This document shows positions 49,785 to 59,121 of a stretch of DNA of 64,000 nucleotides, piece after piece. The notes under the pieces were generated by a model. The model was not told the DNA's origin and did not search any database. It worked only from the letters and a program-made list of their open reading frames with translations. Both the position numbers and the translations under genes were made by a program. The DNA comes from Burkholderia sp. SRS-46 (GTDB lineage Bacteria > Pseudomonadota > Gammaproteobacteria > Burkholderiales > Burkholderiaceae), in assembly GCF_004343775.1 (NCBI RefSeq), contig NZ_PTXL01000011.1, positions 62,001 through 126,000 of the forward strand, written 5' to 3'. How positions within the stretch are numbered: the stretch's first letter is position 1; every line of letters begins with the position of its first letter.

Positions 49785-52025
49785 ATGAAGGGTTTCGCCG
49801 CACCGCGGCCGGCGCGCGTCGCCGGCCGCTTGTTCATCGCCGTGCTGTGCGCGGCCCCGCTCGTCGCGCACGCGTTGCCGTCCTACGACGACGTGCGCCA
49901 CCGCTGGCGCAGCTCCGACTGGGTGCTGCTCGCCCGCGACGGCACGCCGCTGCAGCGCACCCGTATCGATCTCGCCGAGCGGCGCGGCGACTGGGTCGTG
50001 CTCGCCGACACGTCGCCCGCGTTCCGCGAGGCGATCGTCGTGTCCGAGGACAAGCGCTTCTACGAACACAGCGGCGTCGACTGGCGCGGCATCGCGGGCG
50101 CCGCCTGGGGCAACCTGTGGAACGAGCGCACGCGCGGCGCATCGACCGTGACGATGCAGCTCGCCGGCCTGCTCGGCGATTCGCCGCGCCGTTCGGGGCA
50201 GCGCTCGCTGCCGCAGAAGGCGTCGCAGGCGATGAACGCGCTGCTGCTCGAACGCGGCTGGCGCAAGGACCAGATTCTCGAGGCCTACCTGAATCTCGTG
50301 CCGTTCCGCGGCGAGACGATCGGGCTCGACGCGATGTCGCGCGCGCTGTTCGGCAAGGCGCCGTCCGGGCTCGACGTCCGCGAATCGGCGGTCGCCGCCG
50401 CGCTCGTGCGCGCGCCGAACGCGAGTGCCGAAAAGGTCGCCGAACGCGCGTGCCGCATCCTGCGCGACATGCGCGCCGCGCAGCAGTGCGCGGCGCTCGA
50501 CGGCTACGTGCAGCTCGTGACCGCCCGCCCCGCCGGCGCGTGGCGCGACGACGGCACCGCATTCGCGCCGCATTTCGCGCGGCGCATCGCGGCCGAGGTC
50601 AAGCCTGCCGCCGGCGCGCAGGTCCGCTCGACGCTCGACGCGCCGTTGCAGCGCTTCGCGCGCGACACGCTGACCCGCGCGCTGACCGAGCTCAACGCAC
50701 CCGCCCACCGGCGCAACGTGCAGGACGGCGCGGTGGTCGTGATCGACAACGCGAGCGGCGAGATCCGCGCGTGGGTCGGCTCGTCGGGCGCGCTGTCGAA
50801 CGCGCGCGACGTCGACGCGGTGCTCGCGCCGCGCCAGGCCGGCTCGACGCTCAAGCCGTTCCTGTATGCGCAGGCGATCGACGAGAAGCGGCTCACCGCC
50901 GCGTCGCTGCTCGACGACGCGCCGATCAACCTCGCGGCCGGCGGCGGCCTGTACATTCCGCAGAACTACGACAAGGACTTCAAGGGCTGGGTGAGCGTGC
51001 GCAGCGCGCTCGGCGGCTCGCTCAACGTGCCCGCCGTGCGCACGCTCGTACTCGTCACGCCGCACCGCTTCGCGCGCACGCTGACCGCGCTCGGGCTGCC
51101 GCTCGCGCAGGAAGGCGACTATTACGGGTTCAGCCTCGCGCTCGGCAGCGCGGACGTCACGCTGCTGTCGCTGACCAATGCGTATCGCGCGCTCGCGAAT
51201 GGGGGCGTGGCGCGTGGGGTTGCGGATCTGGCGGCGCCGGGTGCGTCGGCCGCGTCATCCGCCTCGCCTGCGCGCGCCGCCGACGGCACGCGCGTGTTCA
51301 GCGAGGCCGCAAGCTTCATCGTCACCGACATCCTCGCCGACAACAATGCCCGGGTGCGCACCTTCGGCTTCGACAACCCGCTCGCCACGCGCTTCTTCTC
51401 GGCGGTGAAGACCGGCACCAGCAAGGACATGCGAGACAACTGGGCGGTCGGCTACACGTCGCGCTATACCGTCGGCGTGTGGGTCGGCAACGCGGACGGC
51501 TCGCCGATGTGGGACGTGTCGGGCGTTACCGGCGCGGCGCCTGTGTGGTCGGCGGTCGTCGGCTACCTGCATCGCGATCTCGCGAGCCGTGCGCCGCGCG
51601 CGCCGGCGGGCGTCGAACAGCGCCGCATCGCGTTCGAGCGCGACCTGGAGCCGGCGCGCGGCGAATGGTTTCTCGCGGGCACCGCGGTCGATACGATCCG
51701 GCTCGCGGCGCCGGTCGCGGCCGGCAAGGACGGGCCGCGCGCACCGCTGACGATCGGCGCGCCGACCGACGGGACGATCTTTGCGATCGATCCGGACATT
51801 CCGCCGAAGAACCAGCGGATCTGGTTCGAACGTACGACCGGGCATGCGGCGAAGTTTGCGTGGCGGCTCGACGACAAGGTGATCGGGCATGCGGATCGTG
51901 TGGCGTGGCTGCCGTGGCCGGGGAAGCATCGGCTCGAACTGGTCGATGCGCGGGGGAATGTGGTGGATGCGGTCGGGTTCGAGGTGCGGGGCGCGTTTGC
52001 GAAGGTGGGAGCGCGGCGGCGGTGA
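49785..52025 (+). CDS. pbpC: Penicillin-binding protein 1C
   Basis: A 746-residue bifunctional class A penicillin-binding protein. The N-terminal anchor (LFIAVLCAAPLVAHA) is followed by the GT51 glycosyltransferase with EDKRFYEHSGVD (catalytic Glu near residue 88), GASTVTMQLA and the LERGWRKDQILEAYLN helix. The transpeptidase part has SxxK as STLK (Ser354, Lys357) and KTGTS starting at Lys542. The C-terminal 90 residues are the BiPBP_C domain (PTDGTIFAIDPDIPPKNQRI). It makes and cross-links glycan at the inner membrane and, next to the macroglobulin, is thought to help repair the wall when hostile proteases enter. Start ATG lies 7 bp after the macroglobulin stop. Confidence 0.94.
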   Translation: MKGFAAPRPARVAGRLFIAVLCAAPLVAHALPSYDDVRHRWRSSDWVLLARDGTPLQRTRIDLAERRGDWVVLADTSPAFREAIVVSEDKRFYEHSGVDWRGIAGAAWGNLWNERTRGASTVTMQLAGLLGDSPRRSGQRSLPQKASQAMNALLLERGWRKDQILEAYLNLVPFRGETIGLDAMSRALFGKAPSGLDVRESAVAAALVRAPNASAEKVAERACRILRDMRAAQQCAALDGYVQLVTARPAGAWRDDGTAFAPHFARRIAAEVKPAAGAQVRSTLDAPLQRFARDTLTRALTELNAPAHRRNVQDGAVVVIDNASGEIRAWVGSSGALSNARDVDAVLAPRQAGSTLKPFLYAQAIDEKRLTAASLLDDAPINLAAGGGLYIPQNYDKDFKGWVSVRSALGGSLNVPAVRTLVLVTPHRFARTLTALGLPLAQEGDYYGFSLALGSADVTLLSLTNAYRALANGGVARGVADLAAPGASAASSASPARAADGTRVFSEAASFIVTDILADNNARVRTFGFDNPLATRFFSAVKTGTSKDMRDNWAVGYTSRYTVGVWVGNADGSPMWDVSGVTGAAPVWSAVVGYLHRDLASRAPRAPAGVEQRRIAFERDLEPARGEWFLAGTAVDTIRLAAPVAAGKDGPRAPLTIGAPTDGTIFAIDPDIPPKNQRIWFERTTGHAAKFAWRLDDKVIGHADRVAWLPWPGKHRLELVDARGNVVDAVGFEVRGAFAKVGARRR

Positions 52026-52068
52026 GCGGTTGGGATTGGCGCGGCGCGTGCCCGATGATGCCGTGGCC

Positions 52069-52917
52069 TTACGCTTCTGCCTCGTAATGCAGACCGTATT
52101 CTCCCTTCGTTCGCCTGATTCGCGCGAACCCGAGCTCACCCAAATGCATCCCGGCGATCAACAGCCCTTCCGAACTGACCCGATCCAGAAGCCGTGATCG
52201 CGTGACGGCGGCCAGCGACGGGTCTTGATCGAATGCAATCGATACGTCCGGCCGTTTGATCTGGATGTGCGGGAAATGCACGATATCCCCCCAGACGAGC
52301 AGGCCCTGATCGCGGGATTCGACGATATATCCGGTGTGCCCATCCGTGTGCCCCGGCAGCGACATCGCGCGGATGCCGGGCAGCACTTCCCCATCATCGA
52401 AAGTACGGAGCGCGTCGCCGTAGCCGTCGAACACTTGACGCGCTATCAGGAAGTTTCCGCGTGCCCGCTCGCTGGCACAACCGAGATTTCCGTCATCCCG
52501 CCAGAACTTGACCTCGCGCCGATGCGCAACCAGTTCCGCATTCGGAAACGCAATGTGCCCGGCTGCATCGACCAGCCCCCCGACATGGTCGGGATGGGCG
52601 TGTGTGAGCAGGATGGTGTCGATCGCGGAGGGTTCGATGCCGGCAAGCAGCAAATTGGCCTTCAAGCGGCCGCCCCATTGCTTGATACCGCCAGCCCCGC
52701 CGTCGATGAGAATCGTGCGGCCCGCGCCGCGCACCACGTAGCAATTGATATGCACGGCAGCGGGCGCCTTCTGCCCGGCGTCGCGCTGCATTCTCGAAGC
52801 CTCCGACGTGTCGATGTTCGAGAGGAAGTCGAGGCTGGCGGTGAGATAGCCGTCGCTGATTGCGGTGATCGTGAAATCCCCGGCTTGCCGACTTGGAAAG
52901 GCAAAAGTGGACACCAT
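52069..52917 (-). CDS. Metallo-beta-lactamase-fold hydrolase
   Basis: A 282-residue MBL-fold enzyme with the metal motif HAHPDHVGG, a later Zn-ligand His in LPGHTDGHTGY, the bridging Asp in LLVWGDIVHF, and a final His in IAGMHLGELGF. The layout with a substrate lid region (IDTSEASRMQRDAGQK) resembles the quorum-lactonase/AttM-like and methyl-parathion-hydrolase-like subgroup. No clear signal peptide. It follows a tautomerase-like gene and an EthD-like gene in the same direction, and a LysR regulator diverges from the group, which suggests an inducible small-molecule degradation set; the substrate is unknown. Confidence 0.85.
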   Translation of the reverse strand: MVSTFAFPSRQAGDFTITAISDGYLTASLDFLSNIDTSEASRMQRDAGQKAPAAVHINCYVVRGAGRTILIDGGAGGIKQWGGRLKANLLLAGIEPSAIDTILLTHAHPDHVGGLVDAAGHIAFPNAELVAHRREVKFWRDDGNLGCASERARGNFLIARQVFDGYGDALRTFDDGEVLPGIRAMSLPGHTDGHTGYIVESRDQGLLVWGDIVHFPHIQIKRPDVSIAFDQDPSLAAVTRSRLLDRVSSEGLLIAGMHLGELGFARIRRTKGEYGLHYEAEA

Positions 52918-52932
52918 TCTTCTCCAGCCCGG

Positions 52933-53259
52933 CTAATTTCGGGCGTAAACGCTTGACGCGGCGTGACCGAAACACCGGATGCGCGCCGTGAGACCGGTGC
53001 GGTGAGCGATGGCGTTCTCCAGCGCCGCCATGAACCGGTTCATGACCTCGGGTGGACGAAACGTCTCGAGGCGATACAGGACTTCCGCGAAGACGGGATG
53101 TCCGTGACCGTGCCGAACGTCCACATAGATGACGTGAACGTTCTTGAGCTCCGCTTCGAGGACATTCGTACAGAGCTCGACGCAGTCGCACGAAAGCTCG
53201 GCAAGGCGCTCGTCGGGCGGCATGTGCGCTGAATGAATATGCAAAGTGACGTTCGGCAT
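52933..53259 (-). CDS. Tautomerase-like small protein
   Basis: A 108-residue protein starting MPNVTLHIHS, with Pro2 ready to act as the catalytic base after Met removal, and a short beta-alpha-beta layout (DERLAELSCDCVELCTNVLE helix, then NVHVIYVDVRHG strand). This is the pattern of the 4-oxalocrotonate tautomerase superfamily of the longer MIF/CHMI-like sort. Family membership is tentative. Its start lies 7 bp after the stop of the gene before it and its stop 15 bp before the metallo-beta-lactamase-fold gene, so it is in an operon. Confidence 0.65.
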   Translation of the reverse strand: MPNVTLHIHSAHMPPDERLAELSCDCVELCTNVLEAELKNVHVIYVDVRHGHGHPVFAEVLYRLETFRPPEVMNRFMAALENAIAHRTGLTARIRCFGHAASSVYARN

Positions 53260-53266
53260 CGCGGGC

Positions 53267-53809
53267 CTACTTTTGCTGGGCGATCGAAACGGTGCGGGCG
53301 CTTGTCAGTTGCTCCGTCATCGGCGTGTACAGGTGAATGCCTTCGACGTTCTCGACGAGCCGAGCCTTGCTCCGAGGCAGCACCGCGAGCCAACGGCGGT
53401 CCGGATATTTCTCCAGCGCAACCGCTTGCATGGCCAACGGCTCGACGTCCATCCGGATCAGGGGCTCGGGGCCGCTTGCGCACAGCACGAGCCGTTCGTC
53501 GGCATCGACCGCCGGCGCGAGGCCGATATCGCTGTAGAGATTGCGGTGCCAGTCGGTGATGTGCTGCTGCCACCGTGCGAAATTGCCGCCGCCCTTCCGG
53601 CGGTATTCCTCTCCCGTCAGCACGTCGAGACCGTCGATCGTGTGAATGGCAAGGTACGCGGGGCACCCCTCGCCGGTCGATCTGAAGCGCTGCGACGTAT
53701 GAAAACCCGTCACCGAGATGAGGGCGGGCAGCTTTTCAAGGCTGTAGAAGTCGTTCCATTCGGCTTCGCTGGCGGGATCGGCGAAGCTGCATTCCACGGT
53801 ATAGATCAT
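53267..53809 (-). CDS. Uncharacterised protein with EthD/Dabb-like segment
   Basis: A 180-residue cytoplasmic protein, no signal or membrane segment. The N-terminal 45 residues (PASEAEWNDFYSLEKLPALI, then VTGFHTSQRF) follow the pattern of dimeric ferredoxin-like EthD/Dabb proteins, where a helix with W..FY..E.LP is followed by PG-like turn and R.F strand; a second similar half seems to lie behind it. I cannot name a reaction. It is the first gene of the three-gene set ending in the metallo-beta-lactamase-fold hydrolase, and it faces the divergent LysR gene. Confidence 0.6.
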   Translation of the reverse strand: MIYTVECSFADPASEAEWNDFYSLEKLPALISVTGFHTSQRFRSTGEGCPAYLAIHTIDGLDVLTGEEYRRKGGGNFARWQQHITDWHRNLYSDIGLAPAVDADERLVLCASGPEPLIRMDVEPLAMQAVALEKYPDRRWLAVLPRSKARLVENVEGIHLYTPMTEQLTSARTVSIAQQK

Positions 53810-53873
53810 CGGATTGGCCTTCGTGACGGATGAGCATGCGGCTGCGAATGAGCCATGTTCATTGCAGTAACGT

Positions 53874-53890
53874 AATGCTAATCTGGCATT
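53874..53890. promoter_or_regulatory. Inverted repeat, likely LysR binding site
   Basis: AATGC-N7-GCATT with a T-N11-A core, between the divergent LysR gene and the three-gene hydrolase set, 86 bp before the lysR start and 65 bp before the other. It fits a LysR autoregulatory site. Confidence 0.5.
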
Positions 53891-53975
53891 TCCCGTGTAT
53901 ATAGCGACATAAAATCAGCCTTCAGTGAAGTTTGCTCAAGCTGGGATCGAACACCTTCCGATCGGCAAGACGCCA

Positions 53976-54869
53976 ATGCGACGAAAAATTCCCAGCAATT
54001 CCGCGCTCCTCGCTTTCGAGGCTGCGGCTCGACACGGCAGCTTCGCCCGCGCCGCCGAGGAACTGGCGCGGACCGAGGGCGCCGTCAGTCGTCAGATCGG
54101 CCGGTTGGAGGCGTTCCTGGGTGTGACACTGTTCGAGCGCGTCGGCAATCGCGTACGGCTTGCACCCAACGGCACGCGATACGCGGTGCAGGTTCGCGAG
54201 ATTCTGGATCGGCTGGAACGGGACAGCCTCTATCTGATGGGGCAGCCCATCGATGGCGCGAGCATCGATATCGCCGCCATTCCGACCTTCGCCACCCGGT
54301 GGCTCATCCCCCGGCTGAAGCATTTTCAGAACACGCATCCGAACATCACCGTGCATATCGCCGATCGCATGGAACCGTTCCTTCTCGCGGGCAGCGGTTT
54401 CGACGCGGCGATTCATTTCGAGCATCCGGCATGGGCCGGCATGCATCTCCATCACCTGCTGGAGGAGGTGCTCGTGCCCGTCTGCAGTCCGGCGCTGCTC
54501 GCGAACGCCGGTGCGAACCCGTCGCTGGATGACTTGCCGCGCCTGCACAGGCGACAAAATCCGGACGCCTGGCAGATGTATGCGCAAGAGACGGGTATCG
54601 TGCTGACCCATTCGGCGGTCGGCGCACGTTACGATCTCCATTCAATGCTGATCGAAGCGGCGCTGGCCGGCCTGGGTGTCGCGCTGGTGCCGCGTCTTTA
54701 CGTCGGGACGGAGCTTGAACAAGGCCGTTTGGTCGCGCCTTGGCCGGACGGCAAGGCGATTACGAAGCACTTCTGCCTCGTACTTCCCGAGCCGATCGAA
54801 CTGAGTGAAGCGCCGCTACAGACGTTTGCGAAATGGATGCTTGACGAAGCCCGGGGCTTGGCGCCTTGA
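53976..54869 (+). CDS. LysR-family regulator (GcvA-like)
   Basis: A 297-residue LysR regulator of the GcvA/AmpR group. It begins MRRKIPSNSALLAFEAAARH, followed by SFARAAEELARTEGAVSRQI, the helix-turn-helix pattern typical of GcvA (LRxFEAAARHxSFxxAAxEL, with SRQI), and has the effector-domain segment LPVCSP-like VLVPVCSPALLAN. ATG at 53976 gives the normal N-terminus; a start 17 codons upstream adds residues without family support. It diverges from the EthD-like/tautomerase/MBL set and probably controls it. Confidence 0.92.
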   Translation: MRRKIPSNSALLAFEAAARHGSFARAAEELARTEGAVSRQIGRLEAFLGVTLFERVGNRVRLAPNGTRYAVQVREILDRLERDSLYLMGQPIDGASIDIAAIPTFATRWLIPRLKHFQNTHPNITVHIADRMEPFLLAGSGFDAAIHFEHPAWAGMHLHHLLEEVLVPVCSPALLANAGANPSLDDLPRLHRRQNPDAWQMYAQETGIVLTHSAVGARYDLHSMLIEAALAGLGVALVPRLYVGTELEQGRLVAPWPDGKAITKHFCLVLPEPIELSEAPLQTFAKWMLDEARGLAP

Positions 54870-55050
54870 AGCAATGCCCGACACGCACGCCAAGGCAACC
54901 ATTGCTTGCTGCAATACACATTCAATAAAATCGAGCGCTTTGTCCTTGTTCCCCCCGAGCAAAGACGCCTTGCACACGCAGTTTCGAGCCCATGGCCGGG
55001 ACCCTCGAATCTGCCCGCCCCCCAGCAAAAGAACAACGCGGAGAACCATC

Positions 55051-57207
55051 TTGCTGAACCGAAACCTGATCGCCTCGCTGACGGCGGGCCTGCTTTGCAT
55101 CCCCAGTGCCCATGCAAGCTCGGACGACAGCTGCAATTCGCCCGCTTCGCTCCGGCAGAACACCTACTCGTGCGGGGGCATGCCGATTCTGAGCCCCGCC
55201 AACGACACGCGCATCAACGCGATGCTGCTGATGGTCGACGGCGGCAAGCTCGCGCAGCAGTTCCCTGACCCGAAGACCATCCCGCCGAAAGACCGCGTGA
55301 ACCGGATCGTCGTGCCCTTCTCCTACGACTTCTCCGGATGGATCGACATCGGCCAGAAACAACCGGACACGGCGGGCAATGCGTCGAACGCCAACGCCCC
55401 GTCGAATCAATACGCCGATGGCGAAGGCAGCATCTGCCGCAGCATGCGCGCCGGCTCCGACGCGTTCAGCGATGCGTTGAGCGCGGCCGGGGACCTCCCC
55501 GGCGACGAAGCCACGCGCCTGCGTGCCGCGCGTGCCGAAATCGCCCAGAAAACCTGCTCCCCAGGCGGCACCAGCGCCGCCTGGGCGAAGCCCTCGGTCA
55601 AATCGCCGATCGGACAGCAGTTCGCGACCTACCTCGACGGCACGAACGCGTTCTACCGCTACGACTTCGCCGGAGCGACCAAGGCCTTCGCCGGCGCGTC
55701 GCACAGCGCCGACCCGTGGCTGAAGGAAACCGGGCTCTATATGGCCGGGCGCGCGCAATTGAACGCCGCGCAGGCCAATGCCTTCGACAACGACAGCCCC
55801 ACGCCGTCGCGCGAGCGTGTCGCGAAGGTCTCGCTCGACGCCGCGAATACCGTCTTTCGCACGTACTTGCGGGTCTATCCGCAAGGGCGCTATACCGTCT
55901 CCGCGTCGGGGCTCTTGCGGCGCGTCGCGTGGCTCGGCGGGAACGTCTCGCAGCAGGCCGATCTCTACGACAAGGCATTCGCGCGCTGGTCGCCCACGGC
56001 ATCGAACGTACCGCTGATGCAGTTGGCGAACGAACTCGACAACAAGCTGTTGTTCGGGTCGGCAATCGACGCGCGCCAGATCCAGTCGCCGGCCGTGCTG
56101 GCGACCGTCGACCTGATGCGCATGCGCACGTCGGACAGCACCGACTCGAGCCGCGACAAGCCGCTTGCGCTAGGCGAACTGCAGGCGCAGAAGCCGCGCT
56201 TCGCCGCCACGCCCGCGCTCCACGACTATCTGCTCGCCACCTGGTACGTCTATGTCGGGCACAAGCCGGAAGCGGCGCTCGACTTGCTGCCGCAGGCGCC
56301 CGGCACGCCGCTCGACTACTTCGCGCTGAGCCAGCAGACGCTGCGCGCCTTCGCGCTGGAGGACAGCGGCCAGGCGGACAAGGCCCGGCAGCTGTGGCGC
56401 GACCTGGTCCCGCTCGCCAGGCTCCGCTTCCAGCGCGAGGCGCTGGAACTGGCGCTCGCCATCAACCTCGAACAGGCCGGCCTCGTCGACGAGGCATTCG
56501 CCGACGATTCGCCGATCCAGAACGCCGCCATCCGCGCGGTTCTCCTCCAGCGCGCGGCCAATGCGGACCTGCTGCGCGCGCAGGCGCAGAACAAGTCGAC
56601 CAGCGGCGCGCTGCGCGACATCGCGCTGTACACGCTGCTGTACAAGGAGCTCACGCGCGCGCACTACGCGGATTTCGTCGCGGACGTCGCCCTCGTGTCC
56701 GACGCGCCCGCCGATGCGTTGAAGCCGTTCACCCTGCCCGGCGCGAAGAATGAAGACGGCTACGTGTGCCCGTCCGCGCGCGACATCGCGGCGGCGCTGC
56801 AGCAGAATCCCGCCGATACGAAAGGCGTGAACTGCCTCGCCGATTTCGTGCGCCGCCATCCGGCCGAATCGGGTCTCGCGGAGTACTCGACGCCGTCGTG
56901 GGCTGCCAACCGCTCGAAGGCCGGCGCCACGCGCGTGCCGCCGACGCTCGGCAGTGCGCCGTCGCAATTCAAGGGCAAGCCGTTCGAGCGAATGCCGAGC
57001 TACCTGGCGGTGATCGACGATGCGCACGCGAACCCCAACGACCGGGCCTATGCGCTGTATCGCGCGATCAAGTGCTATGCGCCCGCGGGCTCCAACGAAT
57101 GCGGCGGGAAGGACGTTTCGAAGGAAGCCCGCAAGCGCTGGTTCAATACGCTGAAGGCCGCCTATCCGGGCAGCCAATGGGCGCAGACGCTCAAGTACTA
57201 CTGGTGA
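55051..57207 (+). CDS. Large exported helical-repeat protein of unknown function
   Basis: A 718-residue protein with signal peptide (LNRNLIASLTAGLLCIPSAH, cleavage after AHA). The mature N-terminus is Cys-containing (DDSCNSPASLRQNTYSCGG), then the body is alpha-helical and Ala-rich with tetratricopeptide-like stretches (DFAGATKAFAGASHSADPWL, LKETGLYMAGRAQLNAA, HKPEAALDLLPQAPGTPLDY, DSGQADKARQLWRDLVPLAR). No catalytic motif is visible. I take TTG at 55051 because CGGAGA precedes it and the signal peptide begins there; the frame is open further up without coding look. The DUF3142 gene follows by 7 bp and is likely cotranscribed. Periplasmic scaffold is a guess. Confidence 0.75.
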   Translation: MLNRNLIASLTAGLLCIPSAHASSDDSCNSPASLRQNTYSCGGMPILSPANDTRINAMLLMVDGGKLAQQFPDPKTIPPKDRVNRIVVPFSYDFSGWIDIGQKQPDTAGNASNANAPSNQYADGEGSICRSMRAGSDAFSDALSAAGDLPGDEATRLRAARAEIAQKTCSPGGTSAAWAKPSVKSPIGQQFATYLDGTNAFYRYDFAGATKAFAGASHSADPWLKETGLYMAGRAQLNAAQANAFDNDSPTPSRERVAKVSLDAANTVFRTYLRVYPQGRYTVSASGLLRRVAWLGGNVSQQADLYDKAFARWSPTASNVPLMQLANELDNKLLFGSAIDARQIQSPAVLATVDLMRMRTSDSTDSSRDKPLALGELQAQKPRFAATPALHDYLLATWYVYVGHKPEAALDLLPQAPGTPLDYFALSQQTLRAFALEDSGQADKARQLWRDLVPLARLRFQREALELALAINLEQAGLVDEAFADDSPIQNAAIRAVLLQRAANADLLRAQAQNKSTSGALRDIALYTLLYKELTRAHYADFVADVALVSDAPADALKPFTLPGAKNEDGYVCPSARDIAAALQQNPADTKGVNCLADFVRRHPAESGLAEYSTPSWAANRSKAGATRVPPTLGSAPSQFKGKPFERMPSYLAVIDDAHANPNDRAYALYRAIKCYAPAGSNECGGKDVSKEARKRWFNTLKAAYPGSQWAQTLKYYW

Positions 57208-57214
57208 GCCCGGC

Positions 57215-57922
57215 GTGACGCGCATCTTGTGCATCGCATTGCTGCTGTCTGCACGCATGGCGGCGGCCGGCACGGTCGATCCCGCGCAGTACGATGCGTT
57301 CTGGCTGTGGGCGGGCGTGAAGCCGCAGGCAGTGGTGCGCGGCGCGCGCACCGTGTATGTGCTGCAAGGCCAGATCGAGGCGTCGCCTCGAGACGATGCA
57401 CAGGTGCGCTTCATCGCGCAGGGGGTTGCGCTGCCGCCTGCGCCGAACGCGCGCGTCTGGCTCGTCTATCGGGCGCATACGCTGCGCTGGACGTCGCGGG
57501 TCACGCAGATCATGCTGGCCCAGCTCGCGCGCTGGCGTGCGTCGGGCCGCACGATCGTGGGGATCCAGATCGACTTCGATGCGCGTACGCGGCATCTTCA
57601 GGACTATCTGACGTTTCTGCGGACACTGCGCGAGACCTTGCCCGGCGATTGCCGGTTGAGCATCACGGGGCTGCTTGACTGGAGTAGCCGGATCGATACG
57701 GATCAGGTCAATCAGCTCAGGGGAATCGTCGATGAAGTGGTCGTGCAAACCTATCAGGGGCGCAGCACGATTCCCGATTACGCGGCGTATCTCCCTCGCG
57801 TCGCGCGGTTGCAGCTGCCGTTTCGCATCGGCGTGATCGAAGGCGGCGAATGGGACGCGCCGCCGTACCTTGCGGCGAATCCGTGGTTTCGCGGGTATGT
57901 CGTGTTTCTGCGCAATGGGTAG
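57215..57922 (+). CDS. DUF3142 exported protein
   Basis: A 235-residue protein with a short signal peptide (TRILCIALLLSARMAAAG) and the fold pattern of the DUF3142 family: DAFWLWAGVKPQ at the start, VYVLQGQIE, IVGIQIDFDARTRHLQDYLT (an Asp-containing strand end as in TIM-barrel glycosidases) and DEVVVQTYQGRSTI. The order of strands and the IQIDFD and VVVQTYQG motifs recall GH18/GH114-like barrels, so carbohydrate binding or cleavage is possible but not shown. Start is GTG at 57215, 7 bp after the preceding stop. Confidence 0.75.
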   Translation: MTRILCIALLLSARMAAAGTVDPAQYDAFWLWAGVKPQAVVRGARTVYVLQGQIEASPRDDAQVRFIAQGVALPPAPNARVWLVYRAHTLRWTSRVTQIMLAQLARWRASGRTIVGIQIDFDARTRHLQDYLTFLRTLRETLPGDCRLSITGLLDWSSRIDTDQVNQLRGIVDEVVVQTYQGRSTIPDYAAYLPRVARLQLPFRIGVIEGGEWDAPPYLAANPWFRGYVVFLRNG

Positions 57923-57977
57923 GGGTGTCGATCAGCGGACTTCGGCGCTCGCACGGTGGTCCGGCTGTTCGTGACGC

Positions 57978-58823
57978 TCACCCCAGCTCGAACGACGTCA
58001 CCCCGAACACGCGATCGATCGCAATCGCGGGCGCGTCTTTCGTATACATCCGCGCGGTTTCGAAGACGCTCGACATGCCGTGCCGTTCCGCCAGCGCGAC
58101 GGCCTCAGGATTCGTTTCGGGCACGTCGAGCACGATCACCTCGCCGGGCATGCTCGCCGCCAGCGCGCGAAACAGCCCCGTAGCGACGCCGGCGTCATCG
58201 GCAAAGAGCGGGCCGATCTTGCAGCCCGCCTTGCAGCGGCGCACGACACCGTATCCGGCGACACGGCCGGCGTCGACCGTTGCGAGCGCAACGGCATCCG
58301 GCTGCGCGATCCAGGCGGAGACGAAACGCTCGCGCGCCGCAGGAAAACACGTGCGATCGTAGGCAAGCAACTGCTTGAACGGCACATCGGCCGCGGCCGC
58401 CACATGCGCGCACCCGATGCCTTCCACGCGCCCCTGATAGCGGATGTTGCGATACGCGAGCCGGAACCCGGACTTCCTGTAGTTCGCCTGCTGGGCAACA
58501 ACACCGTCGAGGCCGACGTTGCGGTCTCCCAGGTAACGCATGCCGTGCTGCCAGATTCGCATGCCGAAGCCCTTGCCGCGAAACCCGGGTTTCACGATGT
58601 AGAGACCGATGAAGCCAAAGTGTTCGTCGTAGGCGACGGCGGCGAGGCACGCGACCGGCTCGCCGCGCCAAACGCCGACGAAAAAACCGGCCGGGTCCGC
58701 CTCCCTGAAACAGTCCGGGTCATGCCAGCCGGGGTTCCACCCTTCCGCAGCCGCCCATTCGACCGACATGGCCACCTCGCCGGCCGACATGGTGCGCACG
58801 ATAAAGTCTTCGCTTCGATCCAT
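57978..58823 (-). CDS. GNAT acetyltransferase, two-domain
   Basis: A 281-residue protein with two GNAT-type halves. The N-terminal half has the acetyl-CoA site region GFIGLYIVKPGFRGKGFGMR (RGKGFG is the Q/RxxGxG/A loop) at about residues 70-95, and the C-terminal half matches the YitH/HolE-type acetyltransferase C-terminal domain (AGYGVVRRCKAGCKIGPLFA, with DVPETNPEAVALAERHGM). The acceptor is unknown; relatives act on small amines. ATG at 58821-58823 chosen; upstream codons are Arg/Ala-rich and look non-coding. It stands alone and converges with the DUF3142 gene. Confidence 0.85.
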   Translation of the reverse strand: MDRSEDFIVRTMSAGEVAMSVEWAAAEGWNPGWHDPDCFREADPAGFFVGVWRGEPVACLAAVAYDEHFGFIGLYIVKPGFRGKGFGMRIWQHGMRYLGDRNVGLDGVVAQQANYRKSGFRLAYRNIRYQGRVEGIGCAHVAAAADVPFKQLLAYDRTCFPAARERFVSAWIAQPDAVALATVDAGRVAGYGVVRRCKAGCKIGPLFADDAGVATGLFRALAASMPGEVIVLDVPETNPEAVALAERHGMSSVFETARMYTKDAPAIAIDRVFGVTSFELG

Positions 58824-59121
58824 GGTTCGCCCCTGTCGCGGCGCTCGAGCACGCGCTCGCGCCGTTGCTACCGATCGGGCCATCATAATCCCAGGGGCGG
58901 GAATCGGGGTGGACGGTCAGAATGTCCGAACGGGCGACCGGCTGAAGAGGGTCGACGAGCGCCATTCTCAGCTATCCGGGACCCGCACTCCGTGTGAGTG
59001 CTGGAGAGCCGCGTCGCGAAAGCAGAGAGAAGAATCGCACTGCAAGGCGACGACGGCAAGGTTCGCGCGGTGCTCGCGATCCGGCGCAAACAGGATGTTC
59101 CGTGCCGTGCGACGGCCTCGG

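Noticed and set aside
45674..49837. Minus-strand open frame of nearly 1400 codons
   Set aside because: It is antisense to the macroglobulin gene and has only low-complexity Arg/Ala sequence.
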